NCBI GenBank assembly: GCA_051453625.1
Contig: JBOZIK010000001.1
Coordinates: forward strand, 150,576,068 to 150,640,067
Reading direction: 5' to 3'
DNA from: Welwitschia mirabilis
Taxonomy: Eukaryota; Gnetophyta; Gnetopsida; Welwitschiales
Length of the DNA: 64,000 nucleotides
In this document: piece after piece, positions 46,852 through 60,800 of the stretch
Layout of the letters: every line of letters begins with the position of its first letter
Position numbering within the stretch: the first letter of the stretch is position 1
Position numbers and translations under genes: made by a program
Notes under the pieces: model-generated
Seen by the model: the letters and a program-made list of their open reading frames with translations, nothing else
The model's database searches: none
Told to the model about the DNA's origin: nothing

Positions 46852-49800
46852 AAAATCTTTTAAAAAATACAAGTGTAGATGATATATTTAATTTATTCTA
46901 TAATCTCTATTACTTTTGTTTTAGAAATAAATGCAAACATTTTCTATTAGATATTTATTTTTATACTTACTTATTAGTTAATTTTATTTAAGGATTTTGT
47001 AGAATATTTCAACCTAATTATAATCTTAGAAATAAGGTTTATTATTTGGATATAATTTCTCCAGTTAACTTGGTCTAAGTTATTAATTATTATTTTTTGT
47101 TATTTAGAAATAAATAGTACATAGTATTTCTAATATAGAATGAATCTCAGGAAGCATATCTTTACATATATTAAGTCTAATACCATATTTGTGAAAATTA
47201 ATTAATGCACTCAGTATGAATTTTTCCCCTTAATTTTGTATCTTCACTATAAAAAATGTACATACATCATTATGCTCAATCTTAGCCTACATTAGAATTT
47301 GAGTAAATTTAATGATAGAACTATGCATAAGTTATGAAATATTTTGAATAAAGGAGTAGTTTATAAGCTCTTTTGAATTGAATTATAAGTGAATGTTGCA
47401 TTTTTGCCATAGTTCCTCACCTCTCTTATTAAATCGTTTAAAGTGTTTTTTTATTTATAATTATTTTAAATTAATTATAATTAAAATGAAAAATTTATTC
47501 TTGAGAGATTTATTTTTTAAGTCAGATCTTTACACAAGAAAATCAATATTTTTCTTAAGTCAAGTGGAACATTCTTTTAGAAAATTTATAATAGCAAAAT
47601 TTAAAAGATTACAAAAATAGTCTATAAATTATCAAATGTCTTTTACCTTACAATCCATTAATTTACCTTTAAGAAGAATAATGTCATACTATGTTTAGTA
47701 ATTAACTTAATTATTTTTAAACTTTCTTTATTTTATTTTAGTTTCATCTATTAATCTAAGGTCCCACACTATTGATTGTAGAACTTAAAGGGAATAGATG
47801 AATGAGTTTCCAAAAAAACAATTCTAATAATAAGATTTACTAAATAAAAACTAACTATTATAAGAAATTAAAATTGTTAAAATGAAAACTCTTACTAAAA
47901 TAAAGTTGTTTTCCAACATGGGTAGTCCAAACAAAAAGGGTCAAATCATAGACCTATTTAAATCATGTTGCTTTCTTAAAATGCATGGTTGTTGGCTTAT
48001 CACCACTTGTACAAGTCTTTTATTACAACTACTTACTTCTTGTAACATAACCAACTCAACCAACCAAGGTTTGATTATGATTTTAGGCTTATCACTACCT
48101 TCAAAATCATAATACAATGGATTTTCCCCTTGCGAGATGGCCAACTAAACATTTTAAGGTTTACATGTTACGCTTTCATGTGTAGCACTAATTTTACAAT
48201 TAAGGTATCTCTTCTAAGAGCATACTAGAATTTACAATTTTGGAATTTTTAATGAGACCTAATAACACAAAGCCTCTTACAAGACAAGATGAAATGAGAA
48301 ATAAAATATGAAGATAGAAAAGATTATATGATAATTTTAAGTTTTCACTTCTATATTACAATAAATTACAAAAATAATAAGGTAGAAAAATGACATGTAA
48401 GATAGTTCTGTGATAAAGATAAGATTTTTTAAGAAGTAAATGTAAAAATAAAATCATATTATGGATTACATCCATTCTTATCTTTACAACATAATAGTGG
48501 TAAGGTTTCTTATTAACAAGTGATGAGGCCTTTGATTCTCTTACATGATGTTATATCTTAGCTATAATAGCTTCCTTGGATTTATTATTATATCTAAAGC
48601 ATGTAATCAATCCTTTCAACAAAGATTATATATCTAATCTATTCCAAATAATGATCAAAAGAATATATAATACTATAGTTGATCATTTCAACTTGTGATT
48701 AGTTTACTATATCTATTCATTCCCATTTTTTCTCATGCATTCTTATTTGATTATTCATTTAGTGATTCCTTTAAAGATCACTTATAAATGACTTGTATAA
48801 TATCTAAATAGCTAAGTTTGAGGTGTAAATATCTTGGGTATTGCTCAAATGGCTAGGTTCTATTCTTGGAATGCATATTTTATTTTTCTAATGTGATAGA
48901 TTATAGATGTTTTTAAAAACTATAGATGTATTCAGGTGTTGTCAACAACTTCTTTGAGTGTGAACATATTTAATCTATTGTCATTTCTTGATTCTATGTA
49001 GATGTCTTTAATCTTAGTAGATTTCTTCAAGTCTTGTAAACTTCTTTATTATGTGTGGATATCTTTAATGTGTACTAATTCTTTATCACTTATTCAATTT
49101 GGTTAACATGTATTTTTATTCTAGTGAATGCCTTCTATAAAATTTTTACAAATTGGTCAAGACATGTTTAATATCTATAAACATCTTCATAGTTTGTGGA
49201 CATCTTCATTTAATGTTGATTTCTTCATAATTTGTAAACATTTTTCAACCTTGTAAATGTGTTTGAATAACTTAGATGATATTCCATTTTCTGTGATCCT
49301 TGTACGCATACAATTATTGATTTGAAAAATTTAGCATATCAAAATAAAATAGATCAATAATATTTTCCTTTTTTATCATCTCTAAAACATTACAAATTAG
49401 CTAGTATCATCCACTCTAATACTATATTTAAAAGTTATATTTAAATAGTAAATTTCCATTTTCATATCATAGTAGTAAAAAGTCACATTAATAAAAAATT
49501 TTAAGTACTTTAATTAAAATTTTCATTAAGTAAAATTACATGAATAAAAACAAAATGATGAGTTAACATACACAAAGATTTATATTGGCACAACTTAAAT
49601 AAATTAGAATGAAATGCAATGAAGTATAAATAAATAACATACTAGCATAATGATGCATAGTTAAATACAATGAGTTATCTCCAAATATCACTGCCATAAT
49701 AAGCATATGAAGATATTTCTCTAGTCTAAGCTGATTTCATCTCTACTACATCTATCGTCTTTACCTTCTTCCTCTATTAACTCGATTTGCGTTCCTCCCT

Positions 49801-50412
49801 ATTTGGCATCATTAAAGAAGTAGTTATTAGAAGATACATCTAAATATAAATGATGCACTATATGATTGATTATCATCATTGTCATTAGTTTTACCATGTT
49901 ATCTAGAAGAAGACCTCTAACATGTACCATGTTAAGAGGAGATTTCTATTTAGAACCTAACTTGAGTGTGTTACCCATTCCTGCTTATATGTCCTGCTTT
50001 CCATCTTATCTAAAAGTAGATTTGTGAAGTATGAATGTGTAAAATAAACTAGAGGTTACCTCTTATGCAAACTCTGATAGTCATCCTAGTACATGCACTA
50101 GTGATGGATGAATGTATGAAGGTTTCTCACTAGTGGCTATTGCTTTTGTCTTCATATTTTTAATGTAGTAGAATAATTGGCTCTGTGAGATGCATCTAGA
50201 CCACTAAATAACTCCTTAGATACTTCCTATATCTCCCTCTAGATGGTGTTACCCTATGCATGTGGAGAATCATATCCATGTTCTAAGTCATACTCTATGC
50301 TCCTTGGAGGTCTTTCCTTCTTTTCTTCTATTCCATTGCTATTGTTCTACTATTCACTACTTTCTAATCACATATATAAACCCATGTTTTTAAATTCTAA
50401 TAATGGTTTTTG
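46852..50412. other. Unassigned AT-rich DNA
   Basis: No retroelement signature and no RNA gene recognised. One frame of 67 codons (48144-47941, minus) has an ordinary amino-acid mix but no family I know, and length alone does not support it. The part at 49730-50400 has slightly more C and G but no usable frame; it resembles decayed 3' region of B/D type (compare 7620-7850) without being clearly so. Confidence 0.4.
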
Positions 50413-50417
50413 CTCCT

Positions 50418-51510
50418 TATTGTGATGTATATTTATGCAATGTTTATGTCCTAAGTAGAATCCTATTAATCACAAATATAATGCACAACACAACACACCA
50501 ATATAAATGGGAGTGACTTAAATGTCATAATTCATTGAAGGCTAAATAAGATAGCCGCTTTCCACAAAGAAAAACTTGCACACTAATCTACAAAAATAAC
50601 TTGTAATGCATGAAATTAAAATATAATATACTCATGCAATGCTAACCTAGGAAAAGGAAACAACAATGCACTTAACCTAAACTAACCAAGCATAACCTTG
50701 ACAAAGGTTGTCCTCATAACCTATATCACTAGAGAAACTGTCATTGGATCAGAAGTAACATAAGCTATGAGGATGAGAAACAATCACACATTGAAATTAG
50801 AAAAAGAAGTATCTTGTATTAATTGCGAACCACATCTATGTTACAAAGTAGTCGCATCTCAATGAAGGAAACGCCACCTAACCCCAAGGAAATTATCTCT
50901 CTACAACTATAAGGATGGATCTCTAGTCCTTTGATCTCTTGTCATAAGAATTTTAGATGCAAATGAAGACAAGCAAAAGTNNNNNNNNNNNNNNNNNNNN
51001 NNNNNNNNNAGCACATAACAACATAGATAGAAGTGCACAGGTAAATTGTAATGGTCATGCAAGGAAAAATAAAAAATACATGTGATATAAGTTAGGTAAA
51101 TGTTTTGTACAAATGTTATAATAATATCATCTAGTTGTCCATCTAGATAATAGAAGAGAAAATTCCATGTCATAATTAATCCACATTAATTATCAAGTTG
51201 ATTATAGTCAGCATCCCTATTAGTACTACTTACTCAATTGTTTATACAGTTATCTGAATGATTAGATGGATGATGATCTTTAATAGTTATTAAATCAATG
51301 CATGAGCATCAATTTTTTATAGGAAGTTATCTTAGAAATGTAAAGTATTTAAAATAGCTCAAAATGTTATAAATCATTACGGAGATTATATGTTTTTGTT
51401 TTTTTCATCTCAGCTCTCCATTATCATGGAAATCAAGCATTTACTTATCTATTAACCTATAAAACCACTCAAAATACCCTATCAAATATGTGTAAGTTAG
51501 TGGCTTAACA
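50418..51510 (-). repeat. Element D 3' LTR
   Basis: Starts TATTGTGATGTATATTTATGC and ends GTGGCTTAACA. It is followed by TAGATCCCCACTTAGCC, which on the sense strand is the polypurine tract AAGTGGGGATCTA. It pairs with 61500-62597. Palindrome copies at about 51125-51160 and 51240-51275. 29 N at 50981-51009. Confidence 0.85.
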
Positions 51511-52089
51511 TAGATCCCCACTTAGCCTTATCAATCCCTAACAAAACTAGGTTGTAAATCATGTTTGCGAGCCAACTTATTAAATAATAATATAGTTAAA
51601 ATACTTAAGGTAATAATCTCGGAAAGATTTATAGATTTAATAGAAATATATTATAAATTTTGAAAAAATTGAAAAAATAAATATTTCACCTGCCAAAAGC
51701 TCAGCCAGTTGGTTGTTCGGGACATCGTTCAGATGATGGAGGGGATGACAGGCTCAAAAAAAGTTTTTAAAATATGGAACCTATAATAGAATTTTTACTT
51801 TTACAGATAATCAAGTAGAGTTATAAAATAGCCTCCCACTGAATTAAGTAGTCATGAATAGAAAATTTATCCAAGTAAAGTAAAATATATCCTCATCATA
51901 ACATATGAATATTAAAAGATAGGCATGAAAAATTAGATTCAAATAAGTACACCATGATGGAAAAATAAAGTATCTATAACATATTAAAAGAGAGTTTTTT
52001 AGTACAAAAGATGTATGTAAGGGGAGATATAAAATAACAATATAAAATCATTTCCCTTCTTTATACATGATAAATTATGGCTTGGCAGC
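51511..52089 (-). other. Element D 3' untranslated region
   Basis: Non-coding, with a palindrome copy at about 51710-51755 (gttcgggacatcgttcagatgatggagggg). Confidence 0.45.
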
Positions 52090-53050
52090 TAGTTCAAGAG
52101 TAGGGGGGAAGAAGAAGATTGCTTAGGGTCTATAAGAAAATGGAGGTTCAAGGGTGTGGAAATCGATCTGACTATCTCATCTCATTAGACACGTACAACT
52201 CAAGAATATCTACAGTCACAATCTATTAAATGAAAATGACATTTTGGTGCATGTCAACAATCTACTCCTTAGTGTACTCTACTCTCCTCTCAACAGTTAG
52301 GACCCTATGTTCTAAAGTCTGGATCCTCTGATTAAGTAACTGGATACTTTGTTAATGAAAACTCTAATGATCTTGGGGGTCTTATCCAGGAGAGCCTGAA
52401 TCTACTCAAGTGATGCTCTAACTATGGGTTTCTATACCTAACATCTCTCTACCTTTTCTAGAACTTATATACCTATGTTCTGTAGATAGTGAACAGAAGT
52501 CTAAATGCGTAATAATCACTGCTTGCCCATGGGCTCTGGTATCCCAAACTGTTTAAAAAGTGCTGAGAGAAGGCATAGATAACCAAGTATCTAGAGTTGT
52601 CATGCCTCTACCATGGATCTGAGTATCCTCCAGATAAATGTAGAAAGGTTCATCTACTTCCCCTATCTAAAAGCTTCTAAAATCTAAAGATACGCTATCA
52701 TGATATGACTGTTATTAAAGGATGGACTGATGTTATGACCCATGGTATTGTAGAACTCCCTCATCTCTGTTATGTAATATGAGTCATGTGCATATATAAT
52801 CCATTAAATTCATAAATATATCAATCTCTGGTTCATGTTAAGCTTAATATAGCTCATAAAATTACTAAAATATCATTCAACATAGATACTAGCTATCTGA
52901 ATGATCAAGGAATGACCATGTTAAGGTGGCAAATGTATGGGCTTCACACGTTCTATTTCTAGCTCAACTATAGGACCCACCTCCTACTCTACTACCTCAT
53001 CCTAAGTCTTGATCTATCTAGCTCTATATGTATGAACCCTACTCAATCGA
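52090..53050 (-). pseudogene. Env-position ORF of element D
   Basis: On the minus strand the frame reads, from upstream: MNQRLIYL, a stop and WIIYAHDSYYITEMREFYNT, then LSTFIWRILRSMVEA and LLSALFKQFGIPEPMGK, then long hydrophilic text. The order FYNT ... LSTFIWRIL ... LPYG-like ... LFKQFGIP matches proteins annotated as putative plant transposon protein (an IN-downstream ORF of plant LTR elements). I see no signal peptide, transmembrane segment or furin-type site that would make this an envelope protein. About 20 stops, many at codons that would be CAA, CAG or TGG before decay. The remnant in B is its homologue, and the copia 3' ORF may be a distant one. Confidence 0.5.
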
Positions 53051-54672
53051 AAACACTAAAATAATCATCATGCAAAAATAGAAAGACGCATTAAAAATGT
53101 CAAATAGATGCATAATTATAACCCCTGAAATTAATAAAAAAGCTATGAAAAATACTTGAAAATATTCCTATCCCCCTCTAAAAGTTGCAATGCATTCCAA
53201 ATTACTAAAACATGAGAGGAAAAAATGAAGAATATGCAAAAATTTCAAAAATTACATTTTTAGTGGACCCCACAAGAAGTGAAAATTCAAAGTACTCAAA
53301 TTAAAAAAAAATCTAATTAGTAAAGTCATAGAAAACATCAAACTGATCAATTTTGCCTAAAAAACCATGATGTTTCGAACTACAATCTGCAAGAAAACAA
53401 GTGTGAAAGGTGGAAATTTGAAAATACTTTATAAAACACAAAAATATTCATAACTCAAAAAATATGTGGTAAAATTCAAATCTATAATTCCTAAAATGAA
53501 GAGCATGAAAAACTAAATAATATATGTGAAAACTTCATGTCAAAAGGTTGAAAAATAAGAGAAAAAAGTAAAATACAAGATAAGAGAGAAATATACCTCA
53601 TTTTAAAAAATTTATTGAAATCTAATAAATCTGGATACAAAATATAGTGGGACAAGTTCTAAAATGCTAGCATAAGCTAGAGGGATTGTCATCCCTTGAA
53701 GGAATAGGCAAAAATAATGAAGAAACAAGGAAAAATAAGGAAAAAGAGTTTTGACCATAGTTTTATAGCACTTTATCTAGTCGCATCATTCGGTTGACAG
53801 CTGTAGGATGACTCTCAAAAAAAATTAGACTGTTATTTGTCCAGTGTTATCTAGATGATGAAGTAAATGAAAGGGCATGAAAAGGATTTTATAAAGAAAA
53901 ATATCAACCAAAAAACTTAGGCTCAGATATGATTATTTATGTAGCAGTTTTGAACAGAAAAACTCAGAAAGACAAAAAATCAGATAAAAAACCAAGAAAA
54001 TTAAAGGAAAATAGACAAACATATAGGAAATGAAAAAAATTATGGCTGAAGAAAATAGATTATCCACAAATTTGCTCAAAAAGAAAAGGAAATCATGATA
54101 AAATTAGAACTCTTATAAGCTACAAGGGAACTCATAAAACTAAGAATTGAAAAGATATTTTTTAGAGTTTTTAATTGCTCACTAAAAAATGATTTAACAT
54201 GAAAGAATAGATAAAAACTAATAAATGATTAAGGTCCTATCAAAGAATTAAAAATTGCATAAATAACTTGAATTCCTAAACTCAAAATTCAAAGAAATGC
54301 AAAGTGAAATAGGACACAAGGAACAAGGAGATGATTGTTTACCTATCCTAAGTACTAACCTAGTAAACTCCCAAGTAAGACATCATAATATCATCTAAGT
54401 AAATATGCATAATGAAATATATATTCTTCATAAATTTTATGTGAAAAAACAGTGGTTATGACAATAGTCAAAGCTTCAAGTGCATAGAATAATGAATGTC
54501 AAAATCAAAAGTTATTAAGAAATGAACTCACCCGCTCTCATCCTATAAATACATCCAAATCTTCAAAAGTAAAATGACCAAGTGGGAATACTAAGAGTCT
54601 AAAAAACAAGTAATACCTCTGATAAAACTAGGAATACCACTAATTCCCAGCCTTAATTTTTTTTTTTTAAAT
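53051..54672 (-). other. Element D non-coding 3' region
   Basis: AT-rich sequence corresponding to 8901-10521 of B. Decayed palindromes at about 53765-53805 and 53840-53872. The stretch at 54601-54640 is the partner of gaaaataagcaatgcctctga in A and C. Confidence 0.45.
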
Positions 54673-54829
54673 CCATGATCAAGGAAGTGCAACCACTGTC
54701 AGAGGAGTAGGAACCCACAAAGCATGGTCAATTGACCTTCTAGTGGAGTTCCCATAGCTACCAATACTGCCAAAGGTTCTTTTCGGAAATATATACCCCA
54801 GTATCATAAGACATCATAGTGAGCATGTA
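54673..54829 (-). repeat. Conserved gypsy block, copy in D
   Basis: Runs from CCATGATCAAGGAAGTGCAA to GACATCATAGTGAGCATG, with the central TAGTGGAGTTCCCATAGCTA kept. Preceded by a short T run and followed by another, as in E and A. Confidence 0.75.
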
Positions 54830-55199
54830 TTTTTTTTTAAAGAACAAGATATAATAGCTCATTATCATTATTTTAAAAAATTCCTACATAATCATACACT
54901 AAAAAGAACGAAGGTGAATAAGTGAGATAAAAGAGAGAAAAGAGCACTTCCAAGTAACCAAAGACCTTAACACCATTAAAAAAGACATAAGAAACCAAGG
55001 CATCTTCATTCAAATGCAGGCCATAGACATAGAAATGTCTCAAGATTAGATGAATTTAATCTTATCACTATAAAAGCCTAAGTATGAATACTAGTTATGA
55101 AACTTTATAAAGCAATACATAAGTCAAGTTTGAATTATGATCAGGTAACATCATAATATCAACCAAAGGAGTAGACTAAAAAAGAACTTAAACAATGAT

Positions 55200-56560
55200 A
55201 GGGAGAAAGTTCTCCTCATTGAGAGGAACCTCTAAAACAAGTGCTTCTACCATGTTTATGGTTTTATCTAAAGATCCTTTATATATTTTTAACTATTATC
55301 CTTTAACCTTTTGAATTTCTTTAGTATCTAAGTCTAAAATATTAACTGAGCCATTAAGATGTAATTTCTCTATAAGATAAGGACATAACTATTTAGAGGT
55401 TAACTTGTTATTCAAAAGATGAACTCTAATGTTGTATAATAAGACAAGTTGACTAGGTTTAAACTTTTTATGTAATATCTTTTTATCATGTTTGAACTTT
55501 GCTTAGGCTTTATGGATTAGTTAATAATGTATGGCATGAGTTATTTTTCATCAAGATGGTCTAATTAGGCTAATCTATCCTTAAGGTTTTCATGAAAATT
55601 CACAAGATTAAGTTGATGAGATGTACGATAAGAATTATAACATACATTAATAAGTAATATACAAACTTTACCATATATAAGTTCATAAAATGAAAAACCA
55701 AGAGAAGTATATCAAGTAGTATGGTAATCTTAAATTATATCATTAAGTTTAGAAGCACATGACTTTTTATTAATAAAGATAAGTTTATGTAATATTTTCT
55801 TTATTTCTCTATTAGAATTTTTAGCCTATCCATTTGTTNNNNNNNNNNNNNNNNNNNNNNNNNNNNNNNNNNNNNNNNNNNNNNNNNNNNNNNNNNNNNN
55901 NNNNNNNNNNNNNNNNNNNNNNNNNNNNNNNNNNNNNNAGTTTAGAAGCACATGACTTTTTATTAATAAATATAAGTTTATGTAATATTTTATTTATTTC
56001 TCTATTAGCATTTTTAGCCTATCCATTTGTTCAAGGGTGATAAGCATAAGGTACTTTGTGTTCTATACTAATGGAAAAAAGAAGTTTCTTATAATAAAAT
56101 AATTATCCTAATCACTAATGATAACTCTAAGAAAATCAAATCTCTAAAAGATATGAGTTCTAAAAAAATGATAAACTGTTTGAGCATTATTCAAAAAAGT
56201 AGGTATGACTTTAACCCATTTAGCAACATAATCCACAATCACTAAAATGTAATGCTTATCAGAAGAAGATGGATCAATAGGGCCTATGAAATCAATATCT
56301 AAACAATCAAAAGGCTCACACTTAAGAATAGATCTAAGAGGTGTTTCCTGTAAATAAATAAGGCTACTATAACACTGACAATGATTATACCTTCTAGAAA
56401 AACCAAAAGAATCATAAAAAGAAAAGGCCAATAAAAACCAAAATTGAGGATTTTTATCATTGTTGTATATCCACTAAAATATCTTCCACAAATACCACCA
56501 TGACAAAGATGAAGTATTTTAGGTATTTTCCAGTCATACACACATTTTCTCATGATTTAG
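55200..56560 (-). pseudogene. Element D integrase
   Basis: The zinc part is ILHLCHGGICGRYFSG and FGFYWPFLF (56520-56420), then RRYNHCQCYSSL with the first Cys of the CxxC pair now Tyr. Core: LRSILKCEPFDCLDIDFIGP (first catalytic Asp kept in IDFIGP), HYILVIVDYVAKWVKVIPTF, then VIISD (second Asp kept) and KVPYAYHP, stop, TNG before the Glu region. About 92 bp around 55745-55838 is repeated at 55939-56030 across a 100 N gap, so this part of the frame is uncertain. Confidence 0.8.
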
Positions 56561-56819
56561 TCTTTTTACCTATGATACAAATGTGGCTCTACCCCCTTAT
56601 ATTCACTTATCCTATGAAAAAAATATTTAATTTAATTATAGGTCTAGTGTTATAGTGTTTTCATAGTTACAAAATAGTTAACAATGTCTACATATCAAGG
56701 AGGAAGATGAGAAGAAGATACAATAAAAAGCTACTCATGAGGAAAAGAATCATTAATTATAGAATTATCTAGAGGAGGAGGAAGTCAAGATAAGTGATCA
56801 GCAACACATTTATGCTTTC

Positions 56820-57135
56820 CTACTTTATTTATGATAGTCAAATTAAATTCTTGCATAAGAAGGATCCATATAATCAAACATTCATTAGAATCTTTCTTGG
56901 TCATGAGGTAATGAATGGTATCATGGCAGTGTAAACATTTGTACAAAAGCCTAAAAGATAATGTCTAAAAGAATCAAGGCAAAAGATAATGGCTAGCATC
57001 TCTTTCTCTATAGTAGCATAGTTCATTTGAGTTCTAGACAAAGATTTGCTATGATAAGATATAACTTTAAAATCATTCTCATATTTTTGATAAATAACCC
57101 AACCCATAACAAAATTACTCACATCATACATAAGC
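56820..57135 (-). pseudogene. Element D RNase H domain
   Basis: 57131-56901 is open: YDVSNFVMGWVIYQK, then FKVISYHSKSLSRTQMNYAT and EKEMLAIIFCLDSFRHYLLG, the RNase H domain of gypsy pol. The first catalytic Asp lies in YDVSN (usually CDASD). Confidence 0.8.
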
Positions 57136-57289
57136 TTAAAATATAGTTCCTAATAGGGTCCCTTTCCTATAGGAGCATAAGACATCTTACATTTAAGTCT
57201 ATCGAAAGAAAGTTAACAAGATTCATTCCATTCAAATTTAACTTCTTTCTCTAGTAATGAGTGAAAAGGTTTTTAGATATTAGCATAAT

Positions 57290-57950
57290 TATTAATGAAC
57301 TAATGGTAAAAACCACAATGACCAAGAAAAGATCTAAACTATTTAATATTTATAGGGGGATTTAAGTTTTAAATAATACCAACTTTAGAATCATTCATCC
57401 TAATCCCTTCTTACGAGATATGATGACCTAAAACAATTCCACTTTCTACAAGAAATAGACTCCTTTCCCAACTTAAGTGTAGGCCACTAGAAATGCAACG
57501 GTTTAAGACATTCTCTAATTAATTTAAAATTTGGTTAAATTTTTTAGCATAAATAGAGAATTCATTCATAAAAATATCAATGAAATCCTCAAGAATATCA
57601 AAAAAGATACCCATCATAGCACGCTGAAAAGTACTAAAAGCATCACAAAGTCCAAAAGACATGCATGTAAATGCAAATGTACCAAAAGGAAAAGTAAAAG
57701 TGGTTTTGGCTTGATTTTTACTAGTAATGCAAACCTAATTATAACCACTATAACCATTAAGAAAATAATAAAAAGTATAACCCTAAATCATATTAATAAT
57801 TTGATTAAGAAAAGGCAAAGAATAGTGGTTTTTTCAGTTACTTTATTACATTTTCTAAAGTCTATACACATTCTCTGTTTCCATTTTTTTTTGGAACTAC
57901 TATCAAGGGACTAATCCACTCACTATCAGCAATTAAATAAACGATTCTAG
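57290..57950 (-). pseudogene. Element D reverse transcriptase, catalytic Asp pair lost
   Basis: Motifs of the RT palm are readable on the minus strand (SEWISPLIVV, then a hinge toward GYN and KTTF.FPFGTFAF). The catalytic box reads FMNEF at 57558-57572, against FIDDF in A. The reading frame shifts near 57850, where a run of T interrupts the N-terminal part. Confidence 0.75.
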
Positions 57951-58479
57951 CATCTATTAATTTTATGAGTTCATTTTTTATAGTTTGTTTAAGGGTTGAA
58001 TTAAGTATACATTGGGGTTGTCTCACAAGTTTAGCCTTTTTTTTAAGGTAGATTTTATGTTGAATAATGGAAGTAGGTATGGCTATCCAATCATTCTAGG
58101 ACTAAGCAAATTCATTAACCTTAGATTATAAAGTAGAGACTAGAATCGATTCTTATTGATAATTAAATGCTTATTTAGGTCACTATTTAAGAAAATGTAT
58201 TTCAATCCATTGTCTAAGGTTTTTAGATCAGATTTAAGCTTAGATTTTTAGTTTCCATAAAATTTAAAGGATAACAGACTGCCATCTTAGATTTTTATCT
58301 TAGACTATAGTCTAAAAATTAGTAGTAAATGACCATTCTCAAGTTAAGAAATCTCAGGTCTACTAAATTCTCAGACTTCTACATTATTGACAGACTTAGA
58401 CTCTCTACTCTCTAGATCATAAAATTTAATTTTCAGAGGGTCAAAATCAAATTGATCTTCAAAAACATACAATCTATTT

Positions 58480-59010
58480 ACTTCCATTTTATCATCAAAC
58501 AAGGTTATTTTGTGAGGCATGGCCCCTCTTTTCTTAAGTGGATAGTGCTATAAAAATAGAGTTGGCCTAATTTCTTCCTCCATACTTAAATCATTATTTA
58601 AATCTTTTTTGGCCTATTAAAAATCTTATTAAAAACTATTTACTTGCAAAATGACATCGCATCAAACCAATTCTTGTATCTATAATATAGTGGGCTACTA
58701 CACATAAATCTCTACTTAAAAGTTAAGGATATCTGCTGTGGTGCTTAACTTCTAAAACTATAACATCAATGGGGTAGAAGGCTTTTTTTAATTAAATGAC
58801 CAAATCCTTAATCATATCTAATGATTTCTTCCTAGAATTATTAGCTAGCTCTAAGATAATCCATGTAGGTTCTACTCTTTTTTCTAAATTAATTCTCTGA
58901 CAAATTTACAAGGGCATGATATTGACACTATCTCTAATATCTATCAAGGCTTTATTAATCTAATAGTTTCTTTCTAAAGTGATACTCATAGTTGTCACCC
59001 TTGGATCTCT
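58480..59010 (-). pseudogene. Element D aspartic protease
   Basis: The minus strand near 58960-58900 reads KALIDIRDSVNIMPL, the active-site segment of this protease family, with Asp kept and the GAS part changed to RDS. The C-terminal part around 58760-58680 is decayed. It lies between gag and RT as in A and B. Confidence 0.6.
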
Positions 59011-59549
59011 AAACTTTGGATATTTTTGGCAAACTAAGTTGCTAATAGATTGAGATAAGAAGACTTTGCTAGAGGTGGTTCATTTTTGCTTTCCTCTAAT
59101 CAAGTCTTTTTGTAGTTTTAAATACTTTGGGTTTTCTTGTAAAAGTTTCCAAAATGGTAATTTAATACTCACATTTTGCATTAAGACTTTAAAATGATCA
59201 TTAAAAATAAGGTTTATATTAAGCCTATCAAGCCATGGGATAGCAATTTTATTTTGTGAATATTTTTTCTTTTTGTTGTTTAATGGAGAAGAGAAATACT
59301 AGTTTTCTAAGATTTCTATGTCCTCTTCTTTATCATTTTTGTTACTTTATGATGTTAAAGCCTCATGAGTTAGAGGAGTTATGTCATGTTCTCTTCTTAT
59401 TACCACCTTATAATCTTTCTAATTTCATTTAGATTTAATAAAGATTAAGTGGCAAAAGATCCTTGTGGTCTTTGGTTGGCAAGCATAGTTTGTTGTAGGA
59501 TGTTCATAAGGTTTTCAATGTTGATGTTTGTCTTTTTAATGTTTAAGTT

Positions 59550-60800
59550 AGTTTTTAATTATGATTTTTTAACTTCTCAATGGAATTTCTAAGAGGATCA
59601 CTATAGTTTTGGGAGTTGGATAAGCTTTTTAAGTTATTTGAGTTATTATGTTCTCAAATCTCTTCTTAAAAGGTTGGAAATTAGGATGGCTTAATTGAAA
59701 ATTTTTGAAGTTTAGTTGTTCACTCATCCTAGGTTAAAATTTGTTATGATTTTGAACTTGTTTTTGATTTTGGTTTTGGTTGTAGTTTGAAGACCTCTAG
59801 TTGAAAGCACATACTTCCTCATAAATTCTCTCTTTGTAATTTGAAAGCAAAGGACATTCTTTGGTGATGTGATAATTATCTTCATATAAATCATAGGTAG
59901 GAATTACAACTTCACTCTTCTCAGTTACCATCTTAGCATCAAGAATCATTTGTGTGTATTTTTCTAAGGTGAAAGTGAAATCTTTTATGACATTGGTTGG
60001 CTATTTTCACTTCTTATTTCATTTTTCTCATATTTTACCCCATTTAGATCTTTAATGATTTGGTCTACTATTTTATTTTCTCTAGGTGAGGGTTTAGGTC
60101 TTTTTTACTTACTTTTATCAAATCTTCCAACATTTTCCAATCATTGGTTCAACAAGTTACCTCCACACCAAAAATCTACAAGTTGCTTTGTGTGACCATT
60201 CAATCCACTATAAAAGTAGTCAACAAGTTATACATGTGAAAAGGCATCTACAAGATTCAAATGTAAAGCAACAAAGAATCTCTCATAGGCAAAGGCATAG
60301 TCTTCATTAGGCATTTGTTATAAGTTAGTAACTTCTTTCTTATGTTTTCATGTAGTGGTTTCACTCATAAATTTCTTGATAAATGCTTCCTGAACTTGAC
60401 TCTAAGATTTTAAACTTTTATGAGGAATTGTTCTAAGCCATAGTTTTGCTTTATCTTTTAAAGTGATAAGAAATATGACCATGTATGTTCTATCACTTAT
60501 GCATTTTTTTATCATTTTCAGAATTGAGGATTAATTGTTCTATGTTGATAATGTATTGTAAAGGATCTTCATCTGGTTCATTACTAAAGGTAGGATATGC
60601 ATTTAGGTTATATAGTTTAACATCATCATTATAAGGTAAGTCCAATGGGGTTTAGATTTCATGTTTTTTGTTTACTATGCGATCTCTAAGAATGACATGG
60701 ACATTGGTATGAGTAGGAGTGGTTATAGTGGTTCCAATGACAAGAAGTGAATGTGGTAAGATAAGTTGCTTTTGCTTTTGAGATGAGGTAGACATGGTTG
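59550..60800 (-). pseudogene. gag: Element D gag
   Basis: Starts near 60790 with MSTSSQKQKQ-like sequence, then NVHVILRDRIVNKKHEI (LRDLIANRK in A), YNDDVKLYNLNAYPTFSNE and DPLQYIINIEQL. The zinc knuckle at about 59895-59840 reads YDLYEDNYHITKECPLL, with both first Cys residues changed to Tyr, then YKERIYEEVCAFN and an Asn/Gln-rich tail (NYNQNQNQKQ). The leader peptide lies upstream at about 61020-60860. Confidence 0.75.

Noticed and set aside
47941-48144. 67-codon minus-strand frame with an ordinary residue mix (MAISQGENPLYYDFEGSDKP)
   Set aside because: No recognised family, no second exon or splice context that I can defend, and the length is within chance for this window.
49730-50412. Possible further gypsy 3' region next to element D
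   Set aside because: The similarity to 7620-7850 that I see by eye is weak and lacks LTR ends, block or target duplication, so I left the stretch unassigned.
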